DNA from: Diadophis punctatus similis
Taxonomy: Eukaryota; Chordata; Lepidosauria; Squamata; Dipsadidae
Direction of reading: 5' to 3'
Length of the DNA stretch: 64,000 bases
NCBI GenBank assembly: GCA_023053685.1
Contig: JALIGW010000025.1
Coordinates: forward strand, 11,250,953-11,314,952
The notes below the pieces were generated by a model. That model saw only the letters and a program-made list of their open reading frames with translations. It did no database searches and was not told where the DNA came from. The position numbers were made by a program, and so were the translations under genes. Within the stretch, counting starts at the first letter, position 1; every line of letters starts with the position of its first letter. Shown here piece by piece: positions 41,541-53,492 of the stretch.

Positions 41541-43032
41541 TATATCTTTTCATGTGACAACACTGAAGAAATGACACTTGGCTACAATGTAAAGTAGCGA
41601 GTATACAGCTTGTATAACAGTGTAAATGTGCTGTCCCCTCAAAATAATGCAACACACAGCCATTAATGTCTAAACTGCTGGCAACAAAAGTGAGTACACC
41701 CCTAAGCGATAATGTCCAAATGGGGCCCAAAGTGTCAATATTTTGTGTGGCCACCATTATTTTCCATCACTGCCTTAACCCTCTTGGGCACAGAGTTCAC
41801 CAGAGCTTCACAGGTTGCCACTGGGATCCTCTTCTACTCTTCCATGATGACATCACAGAGTTGGTGGATGTTAGAGACCTTGCACACCTCCACGTTCCGT
41901 TTCAGGATGCCCCACAGATGCTCAATAGGGTTTAGATCTGGAGACATGCTTGGCCAGTCCATCACCTTTAACCTCAGCTTCTTTATCAAGGCAGTGGTCA
42001 TTTTGGAGGTGTGTTTGGGGTGGTTATCATGTTGGAATACTGCCCTGCGGCCCAGTCTCCAAAGGGAGGGGATCATGCTCTGCTTCAGTATGTCGCAGTA
42101 CATGTTGGCCTTCATGGTTCCCTCAATGAACTGTAGCTCCCCAGTGCCTGCAGCACTCATGCAGCCCCAGACCATGACATTCCCACCACCATGCTTGACT
42201 GTAGGCAAGACACACTTGTCTTTGTACTCCTCACCTGGTTGCTGCCACACACGCTTGACACCATCTGAACCAAATAAGTTTATCTTGGTCTCATCGGACC
42301 ACAGGACATGGTTCCAGAAATCCATGTCCTTAGTCTGCTTGTCTGCAGCAAACCTTTTGCGGGCTTTCTTGTGCATCATCTTTAGAAGAGGCTTCCTTCT
42401 GGGACAACAGCCCTGCAGATCAATTTGATGCAGTGTGCGGTGTATGGTCTGAGCACTGACAGGCTGACCCCCCACCCCTTCAACCTCTGCAGTAATGCTG
42501 TCTATTTCCCAAAGCCAACCTCTGGATATGATGCTGGGCACGGGCACTCAACTACTTTGGTCGACCATGGCGAGGCCTGTTCTGAGTGGAACCTCTCCTG
42601 TTAAACCGCTGTATGGTCTTGGCCACCGTTCTGCAGTTCAGTTACAGGGTCTTGGCAATCTTCTTATAGCCTAGGCCCTAGGTCATCTTTATGTAGAGCA
42701 ACAATTCGTTTTTTCAGATCCTCAGAGAGTTCATTGCCATGAGGTGCCATGTTGAACTTCCAGTGACCAGTATGAGACAGTGAGAGCGATAACACCAAAT
42801 TTAACACACCTGCTCCTTCATATCTGAGACCGTGTACCACTAACGAGTCACATGATACCAGGGAGGGAAAACAGCTACTTGGCCCGCATTTGGCCATTAT
42901 CACTTAGGGTGTACTCACTTTTGTTGCTGGCAGTTTAAACATTAATGGCTGTGTTACGTTATTTTGAGGGGACAGCACATTTACACTGTTATAGAAGCTG
43001 CATACTCATTACTTTACATTGTAGCCAAGTGT
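41541..43032 (-). mobile_element. Tc1-like DNA transposon, about 1.5 kb
   Basis: Long inverted terminal repeats of about 130 bp: 41574-41705 (ACACTTGGCTACAATGTAAA to AAAAGTGAGTACACC) pairs with 42905-43032. The left side extends further out (ATCTTTTCATGTGACAACAC), which has no counterpart on the right, so the right tip is probably lost. The transposase lies antisense between them. It resembles Tc1 elements known from frogs and fish (from memory). Confidence 0.9.
41730..42750 (-). pseudogene. Tc1 transposase, disrupted
   Basis: A Tc1/mariner transposase binds the inverted repeats and moves the element by cut and paste at TA. The main open segment (42547-41834, 237 codons) has the catalytic core: WSDE (D85), FQHDNHPKHT (D174) and SPDLNPIEHLWG (E209), giving DD34E. 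The N-terminal helix-turn-helix region is broken: MAPHGNELSEDLKKRIVALH starts at 42750, but an insertion near 42675-42685 shifts the frame, and a TAA follows at about 42643. A TAG at 41834 cuts the C-terminus, while the same frame stays recognisable to about 41730. No active protein is expected. Confidence 0.9.
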
Positions 43033-44980
43033 TTATGTTTATACATATATGTATATATAATGTATATAAATAACAAATTCCCCTTTTAAATATTTTTTTA
43101 TTATACTCTTGTAGGGCCACACTACTAGCTGTCCAGGGCTGCATGCAGCCGTCAGGTCATGGGTTGGACATGCCTATTTTAAACCATAGTTATTGAAAAA
43201 GTCACATTGACCTTATTCATGAAGTCAGAAATAAGTCAACGCATGATGTGCAATTTAGCAATTATAGAGAGATCCAGGCCAGAGGCTTTCACACATGTTC
43301 TCCTACTGAATCTTGATTTCAGCATTTATCAGTCTCCCATATCTCCACTCCAACTCCTCTCATATAGCAGGAGTTGGCACACAGCATAGGGTACCTTGCC
43401 TATTTTGGATTAAATCTAAGGACTCCTCCATGGGATGACCTCTGCCAGTTCAAATCAGGTCAGTCATCCTTAGAAGTACATGAAATTATTCTACTTTTTA
43501 AATTATTATGCGCACACTCACATTTGCAAACCGGTAGGAAAGGTAAGTGAATAAGGCCGGCCCAGCATCTTCAAACAATGGTAATTGAAGCAGTGTGCAA
43601 TGAAAGGGGTAAATCCAAGACACAGCAGAATAAACACATTAATGGATACATACAATCCCCAAACACAGCAAAACAAACACCTTTCAAATTTCAAAGCCAG
43701 CTGGAATAAAACTGGTAGAAAGCGTTCACTTAAGTTTACAAAGTTGGGTAGTGCTTTTTCAATTTTATCCATCTGTTTGTTTACCTGGAAGTAAATCTCA
43801 CTGAACTCAAGATGACTTGCTTCTAAAATATACACGCCTAAGAATGCATGGTAAGAAAACAATGAAATCTTCCAGAGGCACTTCTCAAAACGAAGACTGA
43901 TCCATCAATTGAGTACCGCTACTGAGCAAGTGCAGGCATGAACCTTCTCCAACTTTGTCCAAAGATAATCTGATAATCTGCCTCTTGCAGATCTATGGCA
44001 CAAGAACCACCTATCATTTCTGCAGCAAAATCCAGCTAGTCCTTAATGTTGTTTTATACTATTTGCAGCAGGTGTTAAATTGGCAGGATGGCAAACACTC
44101 TATCTACCTTTTAACCCACACACTTTTGCAGAAGCCTTGAATGGCAGTACCGAGTAATAGACTGAATCAGATAAAAGCAGACGTTAGAAGAATGTTGAGT
44201 GATTTATTGTCTCTTCTCCTACTTTATTTTAAAAGTACAGCAATGGCACTTGTCAACAACAACTTAAGTTTCGGCATCTCTCAGATCATGACTGAGGTTC
44301 GAATCATCATGAGGTTTAGCAATGTTACCAAACAGACATTATTCTTTTGCTCATACTAATGCATAATCTGGCTTGTTTCTGATTGAGCATGCTGAATATG
44401 ACCAGCCATTCTGATCTGTAAACCATGATCTTTGGCTTAATAGGTTTGAACTAAGGATGGTTTTTCAATTAACCAGGGTTAAACTATCCCTAGTAAAGTA
44501 ATATGAGAATTCATATTCTATCTCATGAATTTCTCCCATTCTGTGAAGACAGAATGGGAGAAAAAAGAATCATATAATTCAGTTTGAATTATTCGAAGAA
44601 AAAGATTATAAATATACTGCTTTTATAAACACCTATGAAGCCAAGCTTAATTGCACACTTCCTTCCTTCCTTGCCTGGCTGAATAAATTTCACATTAAGA
44701 TATCAAAATTCTACCAACTGTCCCACATTGCAGAAGAGCTGCCAGTTTCACAGTAGGTGATGTTTACGGAAAAACTTTCAAAAGCAGCTGTCTCAATTTG
44801 TTTTCTTCTACAACCCTTACTTGAGATTTAAAAGTTTGTTTTCCATCTCAAATCTTATACACATCTTGGCCTCCTCCTTTACTTTCCCAACAGATGCTGG
44901 GAGATCATAATAGTTTTCCATGAATCTGTCTCTCTTCAGACCTCTTTGTTTGATCCAAATTCGTCTATTAAACTTCACGA
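43033..44980. other. unique DNA; possible ancient repeat traces
   Basis: GTAAACCATG and TTAACCAGGGTTAAACTATC near 44418-44490 resemble words at 55690-55790 and 63500-63560 and may be one old unnamed repeat. No gene recognised. Confidence 0.4.
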
Positions 44981-45198
44981 GAGCCAGTTTGGTGGAATGG
45001 TTAAAGGCCCAGGGCTAGAAATTGATGAGACTGTGAATTCTAATCCTGCCTTAAGCATGAAAGCAGCTGATGACTTTAGGCCTCTCAGCCCTAGAAGGAC
45101 ATACTGGCGAAGCACGTCCCAAAACGTTAAGAAAATCACACGGGCTTGTCCAGGTAGTCATCAAAAGTAAAGACTGACTCAAAGGCACAATAAATAAA
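44981..45198 (+). mobile_element. tRNA-derived SINE (GAGCCAGTTTGGTGG type)
   Basis: Head GAGCCAGTTTGGTGGAATGG, GTGAATTCTAATCCTGCC, body with CCTCTCAGCCCTAGAAGG, end with GACTGACTCAAAGGCACAAT and a short AAAT tail. Same family as 3704 and 38003. Confidence 0.75.
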
Positions 45199-46319
45199 TA
45201 CTGTGTTCCTTCCCTGTATCTAGAAAGGTCTTTTGTTCTGCCTTTCCCACTTTTCAGAAACATCTCCAAGACTTCTGATCTTCTATTTTTTCTTCTTTTT
45301 AATTTTTTAAAAAGTCTTACTTGTAGAAAACGGGTACAGTACAAAGGAAAGTTTGTGTCTGTAAAATCAAGCAGGGAAGAGTACATCGTCCTGTTAGTGG
45401 AAGAACTGGAAGCTAATTTCAACATCAGCTGAAAAGTTTCCCTGGTTCATTCCCAGCTGGGAAGCAGTCACCGATGCTGAGAAGAAATAGACATGGAAGC
45501 AGCTGCCAGAAAAAGGGATCCTTTCATTCAGGAAGGCAAGAAGAGTAGTGACAGAGCTCAAGCGTTCCTGGGTTGGAAGCAAACTTGGAAGTGTGACTGA
45601 GCCTTTTATGCTTAATTCCCCTTTGTAGCTTCTGCAGCTTGATGGGTTTTGATGTGTTTCTGATTGCCCTGGGTTTTGTTTTCCTGTTTTCTTGTGTTAA
45701 TCTTGGTCCCAGGTCTTTTTTTCCCCCGTCCTAGTTAATCCCATCAGGGAGAGATGGGAAAAGGGAGTTTTTAGCCTGATTCCCCTTATCTTAATGGCTC
45801 TACTTAAGTATTTCTATTATCAGCTCTGTTAGCAGGGCTGCTTTGTGTTTTTCTTTCAGCTGGTGCTATGGTTTTCTTAAAGGGGGAAGGGGTGGCTTGA
45901 GTTTCTTGGCACTGTTTTCTGAGGCTTCTGGTGCTATGAGGTCCCTGGCACTGTCCCCCTGGGGTACACCTCCCACAGTCACAATAAATTTTCCTATTCC
46001 TTCTCCTACCAGTTTCAGTGGAATTGATGAGTTGAGGTTTAATCCGAGTTCTCTTTCTGTGGCCAGTTTACAGAGACAAAAACTATTAAATATCTGTGGC
46101 ATACATATACACAGAGCAAATCAGTGGTGTGGAGATAAAGGCTTTCTTCATTCCTTTGCTACCTCTACTTCGGAGGTTGGCAATTGAAAAAAGAACTCCA
46201 TCCCCCCAACAAATTTGCTTCTGCTCTGTCCAAAAAAGATCCCTCATATGCAGAGTCCTTGTCCCTACGCAAGTTTCTCAAAAGATTTCTCTGAGCAACA
46301 ACCTCCTCACCTATTCAGC
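45199..46319. other. unique DNA, nothing recognised
   Basis: Open frames at 45051-45425 (minus) and 45843-46187 (plus) show no known domain. Confidence 0.45.
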
Positions 46320-46786
46320 TCATCAAGCTGGTGTAATAGCTCGCCCCACAGCTAGATGGGAGAACCACAAAGAGTCCCGTCGGCTAGACAATGTCGGACG
46401 GTGGGCCCGGGGGCGAGGGCCTTCTCTGTGGCAGCCCCTACTTTGTGGAATCAGCTACCCTCCAAGATCCGGACCATCCCCACCCTATTGGCCTTCAGGA
46501 AAGCTGTGAAGACCTGGCTTTTTCGGCAAGCCTGGGGCCAATGAATGAACTGTTGATAAATTATTGATGTAGGCCCATGATTGTTTGGATGACTGAGTGT
46601 TTTTGATGTTGTTATACTGTTTTTAACTCTGTTTTAAAAAAAGTTTTATATATACTGTGTTTTTAACTGTTTTTTAAAATGTTTTTTATATTGATGTTAT
46701 TTGTATTGATGTGAGCCGCTCAGAGTCCCTGCTGAGTTGAGCGGCATCAAGTACAAGTAATAAATAAATAATAAATAAATAAAATC
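46320..46786 (+). mobile_element. CR1/L3-like LINE 3' end with short ORF2 remnant
   Basis: Codons 46401-46544 give GRAFSVAAPTLWNQLP and RKAVKTWLFRQAW, the same C-terminus as the LINE at 16817 (GRAFSVGAPALWNQLP, RKAIKTWLFLQAG). The 3' UTR has GAGCCGCTCAGAGTCCCTGC and GAGCGGCATC, a tail hairpin like that of the other copy, then (AAAT)n. 5'-truncated, older than the 16817 copy. Confidence 0.85.
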
Positions 46787-47489
46787 CCACCAGACTCCGG
46801 TGTATCCTTCCTCTTCCCCCCTCAGCTCTGCTTGCCAGAAGTACGACACAAGAACAGTGCATTAATATATTTGTGGATCTAATCTCTGGGTTCTCATGTT
46901 GGGTGGTGTTTTTTTAATGCTGATTTGTAAAGCAGTGGCTTTAAGTATCCATTCCAGGAGTGTCAAAAAGTTGTGGTCAAAAATTCATGATGGAGCAACT
47001 GAACTTCTGCCTATTTTTTGATCCCAATGTGGCCATCTTGACTTTGTGTCCATACCTGTCTGCATTTCAGTCCCCAGATTTCAGGTATCCAAGTCTCTCT
47101 CCACTCCCCCCCACCGGCTTTTACAATCCCAAATCTTCAGGATTCCCTTCAAAAAATCGATCCCAAATCTTCAGGATTTCCCTCAAAAACGCCATACTTG
47201 CTTCCTCCCCCCCCCCCAGCAAAAGTCTTTACAGTTGTTGCTACTCTGATCTAAAATAAATGAATATTGCCGCCTGCTTTGAAAGGGAGTAACTTTGGCA
47301 AGCCATTTAGGGCTACCTTCTCTTTTTTATACAAATATTCGGTACACCATTCGGGTACCATTTCGAAACTCCTGTAGGAATAGTGGCTGCCTAATGGATG
47401 GGAAGGTTTGTAAAGCAATGCACAAGAGACTTCTGAAAACAATATAGAATGGTATCAGGAATATATGGAACTCTTCGTTTCGCATTTTC
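46787..47489. other. unique DNA with a 35 bp tandem duplication
   Basis: ATCCCAAATCTTCAGGATT followed by CCCTCAAAAA-like sequence occurs twice at about 47126-47190. A C run at 47207-47218. No gene recognised. Confidence 0.5.
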
Positions 47490-48180
47490 TTTCTCCGGTG
47501 GGATCCCTCCTCGGCCACTTGCCAGCCCGCCAAACCATCCTGTCCCCGAGCGCGTGGAAATAAACCCTGGCTGAATCGACGGGACTTGACTACAAGCAAC
47601 CACGGCCGGGAGGTCTATCAGCGTTGCTTGCTTGACAAGCAAACTTCCAAAAGCACCTCTGTCACTTTAGGATCTGCCCTCGACTTCCAGAGACCCCGCT
47701 CCCTCGCATCCTAACCACCTCTCAACCCGTTCCTTTCCTCCTCCCCTTTATTCCCCCAGCTCACTCTGTGGACCCACCCATTCCGCCTTTCCTCCAATCC
47801 CTTTCTGGCGTTCCTAATGAAAACTCCTCCCACACAGCCCTCAAAGTTGTCTCCCTAGGCTCCGCCCAATGTTCTGAACTCACAGAGCCTCAATCTCACC
47901 CGGGGAGGCCCAGCGGCTGGGGAGAGGGGGGAGCTCGCGCAGACAGTCTCTTTGCGGGACGGCTCGCGATTGGCTCAAAGTAGGTCAACCCCCCCCCTGT
48001 TTCTCACGTGACTCCGGCTGTCAGCGCCTCCGCCTCAGTAAGCATGGGGTGTGTGTGTGTGGGGGGGGTCGCTTCAACGTGGGAGCACAGCTGAGCGGGC
48101 GGGGTTAACCAAGGCGGAGCGCAATTCTCAGGTTCATTGTGTGAGCCACTGCTAAAGTATGATGCGGACGGGCAGGCATG
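47490..48180. promoter_or_regulatory. CpG-rich promoter-like segment
   Basis: This is the only long CpG-rich stretch not explained by a mobile element. Visible motifs cluster at 47860-48105: GC box plus CCAAT (CTCCGCCCAAT, 47860-47870), an inverted CCAAT (ATTGG, 47969-47973), an E-box TCACGTGAC (48004-48012) and a GC box GGGCGGGG (48097-48104). A splice-donor-like TCA|GTAAGC follows at 48038. No TATA box, as usual for CpG-type promoters. I cannot identify the gene or direction; the frame at 48159-48395 resembles nothing known. Confidence 0.5.
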
Positions 48181-50139
48181 CTTTCGTCTTTACACTATTG
48201 GCCGGGAATGAGACGCATCTTTCTCCATCAACTGCGGGATGTGGAGGCGCAGAGATCCATTTTGGTAGAAATGTTGCAGTTATGGTGACTTCGATGAACT
48301 TTTACCGCCTCTATATTTATTTCTTTTTTCTCAGGCTCTGTTGTGAAGCAATTTCCTGTTTTTCCACCCAGAATCTGCCAAACTCTAGCAACTAAGTAAA
48401 ATTTTCACCTGGAGCAACAGGAGATCCTCTCCAGATCAGATATTACAGTTGGAAACTAGTGCAAGAAAAAAAAATAGGTGGCCGAGTTTATCTTGTCTGG
48501 GGCCATTTTAGCCAATGCTAGACTGTAAAGAGTTAAAAGATTTTTCTTCATGTCAAATATTCCTTCCTAAGGAGAGGGGATGCTCCTCACTGATTTTCAA
48601 AGAGATTTAATAAAAAAAAATAGTGGTTCCCCGTCCAACTACATTTTTTTGGTTATGTCTTCTGAAAAAGATTGCTAGTTGGGAAATCGGGTTGTCAGAA
48701 GAGAGCATGGCTAGTAGGGTTTGGAGGGGTCTTTTGTCTCAAGAAAGAGTTTCAAAAAAGTTTCTCCTCCTCTGGGGAAACTTGGCACATGCCAATCATG
48801 TCCAAGGTATTTTTCACAGGGTGACAAATGAAAAGGTATTTCTGTGTGTTTTTATAATAGGTAGCTCCATTTAAATCATAACTCGGGGTGATTTTAGTTT
48901 AAATAGGTACGGAAAATGGATTTGGCACTATTTTCTGAACTGCCTCTTTCAATTACATAAAAAATATCAAAGCAAAACAAAATCTTTCAGTGCCTGGAAT
49001 TTTCTGCATCCCTCAGTGAAGGAAAGACAAAACAAACGCTGCAAAATAAATAAATAAATAAATAAATAAATAAATAGCCATAATGAAAAAGTTTTTGAAA
49101 AAGACTAATAATTACGTGATAGTCAACTGTGACTGGAAAAAAATAAATATTACAATTTTTTAAATCCTGCAGCTCTAAATAACTGAATTAGATGCACGGC
49201 AACTTTTGAATTGCATTTTTAATTGTTTGCTTTATTGGCCATACTGGAAGAATTCTATTATTTGCATGCTTCTTGGGGGCAATATTTTCCCATCCTTTAA
49301 GTAGCTTTTGAGAAAAGATGGTAGTTGTGGCAGTGGGGAGAGCATCTCTTACTTTCCCCTACATGGAATGGCCTGCAAGGAACAAGTTGTCTCTGTTGCA
49401 TAGCAACTGCGTTCAGATGACCATGAAAGAAGGATTGACTGCCAGTCTAAGGAGGAGCATTCTAATGTTCCTACCTTGATCGGCTTCTGCTATAATATTT
49501 CAGTCACATCTCTTCCATGCAGTCTTAACATGAAAGCTTTCAAAGTTTGATTATAAATCTTTCATCAAATCGTTTCCTTCTCTTGGTGACAAATGGATTC
49601 TCAAAGGCGAACTGCAAAAGCAAAAGCATATTAGCAAAATTGAAGGCAAACTGTATTTATCTCTGCATTCACAATGACAAGTTTTGCAGAGGTCTTCAGA
49701 AACAGTTCATGATTTTGCACTGTTTTCCAGAGTTATTCAGAAGTGCTGTGTGCTGTGGCTATTATCCTCTTCATATTCAAAATGGAAGGAACTTGATAGA
49801 AACTGAAAAGGCCCAGAGAAGCATAGACTGCCAAACATCCAGTGATGATGTGCTTCAATGGAGAATGTCACCACTGGATGTTAAGTGTTATCACACTTGA
49901 GACCACTTTGCTTCCCAGCAAAGCCTATCGAGGAAGTGCTGATTGCAATTCCCAATGTCCCCAATTAGCACCTCCTCTTGCTGGCTGGGGATAATGAGTT
50001 CTGCAATTCACACATGGGAATGATGGCAAATCCAGGAAGCATGTTTTAAAAATGAGCGTATTAAATAGTGAGATTAAAGATTTCCAATTACTAGGGCTGA
50101 AGGAGGGACTTCAGCAGAAAAAACATCCCAGAGAAAGGC
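48181..50139. other. unique DNA; (AAAT)n at 49047-49076
   Basis: No gene recognised; open frame 49547-49900 (plus, 117 codons) has no known motif. Confidence 0.5.
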
Positions 50140-50147
50140 AATGGGCA

Positions 50148-50441
50148 CAGTGGTGGGTTTCAAATTTTTTAATTACTAGTTCTGTGGGCATGGCTTGGTG
50201 GGCATGGTGTGGCTTGGTGGGCGTGGCAGGGGAAGGATACTGCGAAATCCCCATTTCCTCCCCACTCCAGGGGAAAGTTACTGCAAAATCCCCATTTCCT
50301 CCCGATCAGCTGGGACTCGGGAGGCAGAGAATAGATGGAGCGGGGCTAGTCAGAGGTGGTATTTACCGGTTCTCCGAACTACTCAAAATTTCTGCTGCCG
50401 GTTCTCCAGAACTAGTCAGAACCTGCTGAAACCCACCTCTG
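50148..50441. mobile_element. hAT-like element (GGTGGGTT family, TGGGCGTGG subfamily), 294 bp
   Basis: The ends are CAGTGGTGGGTTTC and GAAACCCACCTCTG with a perfect 8 bp duplication, AATGGGCA, at 50140-50147 and 50442-50449. A complete smaller pair of ends (CAGAGGTGG...CCACCTCTG) lies inside at 50351-50441. Same subfamily as 53241 and 61149. Confidence 0.93.
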
Positions 50442-50449
50442 AATGGGCA

Positions 50450-51838
50450 CCATTTCCATACCATGCCAAGAGAGCTGCATGGGTACAGGAGTCAAGTTGA
50501 ATTTGAGAATCTGAACTTTTGGACCCTGCTGCAGTGATAGTTTTAAATATAGCCTCATTTTTATCATTTGGTGCAGAGATTTGTTTTTGATCACAGTATT
50601 ACAATTAGCTGAAAGCCTGGCACGCCCACAGAAACTGGTGTGGCATTCCAGCATGCTTGATTTCCATGCTTCTGTGCCCTCTGTGTCTGCTGCTGAACGT
50701 CCCTGACCTTTTTCACAGCTTCTCTTTAATTGGAGCGGCTGCCTTCATTTGTTCAGTACTGTTATTTGGCTGCATTGGCCAAAGCTAGCAATAAAGAACT
50801 TGTGTCATCAATCTTTATCATATGAAAAGCACATTGCACTGCAGCATGCTAGAGAAATAATGTGCTAAAATCATGTTATAACCAGACCACACAGAGTTTG
50901 GCTAAACTTAACAGGATGGGGGTCAAAACCTTCTATATCACAATCAGTGTTGAAGGTTTTACCCACCCTCCAACTATAATTTTGCAATAATGCAGATATT
51001 CTGTATGCCTGCGACCATAAAAGCCATTTTCTTCACTTTTAAAGCAAAGACTGAAATGCCTTTGACGCTGCCCTGAATTCTCTGATTCAGGCTTTAAGAA
51101 GCTTCCTCAAAATAGCATGTTTGGAGATCAAACGGGTGGCTGCTGCAGTCTTGTGACTTAGCTGTGAAGCTCAGTTTTTCAAGAGAAGCAAGTTGCAATT
51201 TCCGTGTCCTGATTGTGAGCCACTCCCCTGAAAGCGCAAAAAACAAAAAGTGGTGGGGGAGGGCAAAGATGGCTCTGATCTCTTTCTCTTCTGGATTGGT
51301 GGCTGCTTGAGGCTCTTCATCCACCTCCCCAGTTCCCACAGATGCTCAGCAGTTTATAGGAGATAAAATAGCAATGTGAATAAATGGTATGGTACCTATT
51401 ATAAAAATAATATACAATAATGAAAAAATGGATGGATGGATGTGCCTGTAGTTCTACAGTGAGTTTCCAAAGGTTTTATTGGAAAAGGCAAGTTTTTATT
51501 ACCCATGGGAAGCCCATGACAAGGGATGGGGCTCCTTTATCTCAGAAAGAAGCCATTCCAAAAGCTCCTTGGCATGATTTCCATTCTTCAGTCTCTGTTG
51601 GGAGGGGGAATCATAGGCTGATGGATACATCCCTCTGCCATCCATTGGCTCATTCTTAAGCTCTGTGTTGTTCATCACAATAAGACTATTTAGGGACAGC
51701 TCTTATAACACCTTGATTTACTTCTATAGCATGCCTTCCATCTTATCACCCCCCTTTTCCTCTTCCAGCATTGAGAAGTATATTTAATCTTAGGTATCCA
51801 CTTTATTCATTTATGAAAGGGTGCCTCGGGTCCTCTTG
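50450..51838. other. unique DNA, nothing recognised
   Basis: No repeat ends or protein motif were seen. Confidence 0.5.
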
Positions 51839-51846
51839 CTCAGGAG

Positions 51847-52055
51847 CAGTAGTGGGTTTCACTTACCTTTGCTACTGGTTCAGAACTGTGAACGCACACG
51901 CGTGCTTGCTTTGCTCGCGCGCGGTGCTTCTGCACATGTGCAGAACCTGAACATGTGCAGAGCGTCTGTGATGACATCCGGGTGGGTAGGCGGAGCCTCC
52001 CGCTGCCGCTACAGGTTCGCCAGAATCGGGGCGAACCGGTAGCAACCCACCACTG
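51847..52055. mobile_element. hAT-like element (GGTGGGTT family), 209 bp
   Basis: The ends are CAGTAGTGGGTTTC and GCAACCCACCACTG; perfect 8 bp duplication CTCAGGAG at 51839-51846 and 52056-52063. The interior has GCTTCTGCACATGTGCAGAA, a decayed version of the NRF-1-like palindrome. Confidence 0.93.
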
Positions 52056-52063
52056 CTCAGGAG

Positions 52064-53232
52064 CCTTCTGGTACAAACTTGCATAGAAATCAACCTCATT
52101 TAATGTAACTTCTGTGTAGATTAGAAAGCCATAACAGTCTGAGGTTTTCACCTTTAATAGTCTTCCATCCTTTTGTATGGCTTATTATAGGGTCAGCTGC
52201 TGCACTGCAAGCTTCAAGATGTCTGGACCATACATGGAGATCAATCAGTTTGCAAATTCTTCACTGTGATTTTGCTGCATGGATCACGGCTTTTGTGAAG
52301 GACCTTCTGTTGGGCTTTGGAGGACTGCTGATATAATGATAGCTGGTCATTACAATTATTATTGTGTGCTATTTTATAGCTTCGTTTTGTGGCATGTCTT
52401 TTATTGTTATGAGCTACCCAAAGCCCATGACTGTAGGGTAGCATACGAATGCTGCAGGTAAATAAGTAAATGGGCTTGCTGGGGATACTGTTTTTGCTTT
52501 CCCTCTGATAAGTGCAACAAGTCATCAGCCCACACACAAGTAGCATTTTACATTTCAAAAAATGTGTTTTACTAGTCCAGCAGGAGCTCTGGTAAAAGAG
52601 AGACAGAGAGTAACATTGCCTAGGCTGATTGCATAGGAAGACAGAAGTGCTCTATTGATCTTCTGGATGGCTATTTTCTCACCTATACAAGTTGCCTGGA
52701 CACCCATGGCTTCTACTCATGCTTCAATCAGCCTTTCTCATCTCACACAATCTAACACAACACATAAGTGTGTTGTAACTGCAGTTCCCACGATTTCCAA
52801 CCAATAGATATGCCAACTGGAAATCTAAAATGTGGAAGGCTTGACCTGTGGAGAGGGCATCAAGTTGGAGAAAGCTGGCCTGAGTACAAGATTTGCTTGT
52901 TTCAACAGTATTGCTTGTGTAGAGAAAATTGCATGTGGGATTATTATTAAAACAAGATCCTGCTGGCCTTTCAAAAGGCCTTGAAGAACTAGTTTTGTTA
53001 TCAAGTCCAGGATCCTAGGAGTGTGATAGAGTCTCTGCCATGATTATGTTGAGCTGGTGGTGGTGGTTTTTGAAACCAATCAGTTATGATATTTATATAT
53101 TATTTCTTGATTTGTTATAATCTTTTTTATTTTTAATCCTTGTTAGCTGCCCAGACTCATGTATTGAGATAGGCAGCTTCTAAATTGAAAGAATGACTAA
53201 AGAAATAAATGTAGACTTTATCTTGACTATTG
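52064..53232. other. unique DNA, nothing recognised
   Basis: No repeat ends or protein motif were seen. Confidence 0.5.
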
Positions 53233-53240
53233 GGTAGCTC

Positions 53241-53484
53241 CAGGGGTGAAATTCAAAATTTTCCCCTACCAGTTCTGTGGGCATAGCTTGGTGGGCGCGG
53301 CAGGGGAAGGATACTGCAAAATCCCCATTCCCTCCCCACTCCTGGGGGAAGGATATTTCAAAATCTCCATTTCCACCCCACTCTGGGGCCAGCCAGAGGT
53401 GGTATTTGCTGGTTCTCCGAACTACTCAAAATGTCCGCTATAGGTTCTCCAGAACTTGTCAGAACCTGCTGAATTTCATCCCTG
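53241..53484. mobile_element. hAT-like element (TGGGCGTGG subfamily), 244 bp
   Basis: The ends are CAGGGGTGAAATTC and GAATTTCATCCCTG; flanks GGTAGCTC and GGCAGCTC match at 7 of 8. The core is shared with 50148 and 61149, with the internal CCAGAGGTGGTATTT at about 53394. Confidence 0.92.
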
Positions 53485-53492
53485 GGCAGCTC

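Noticed and set aside
41712..42428. Plus-strand open frame of 238 codons
   Set aside because: Antisense shadow of the Tc1 transposase, whose DDE motifs are on the minus strand.
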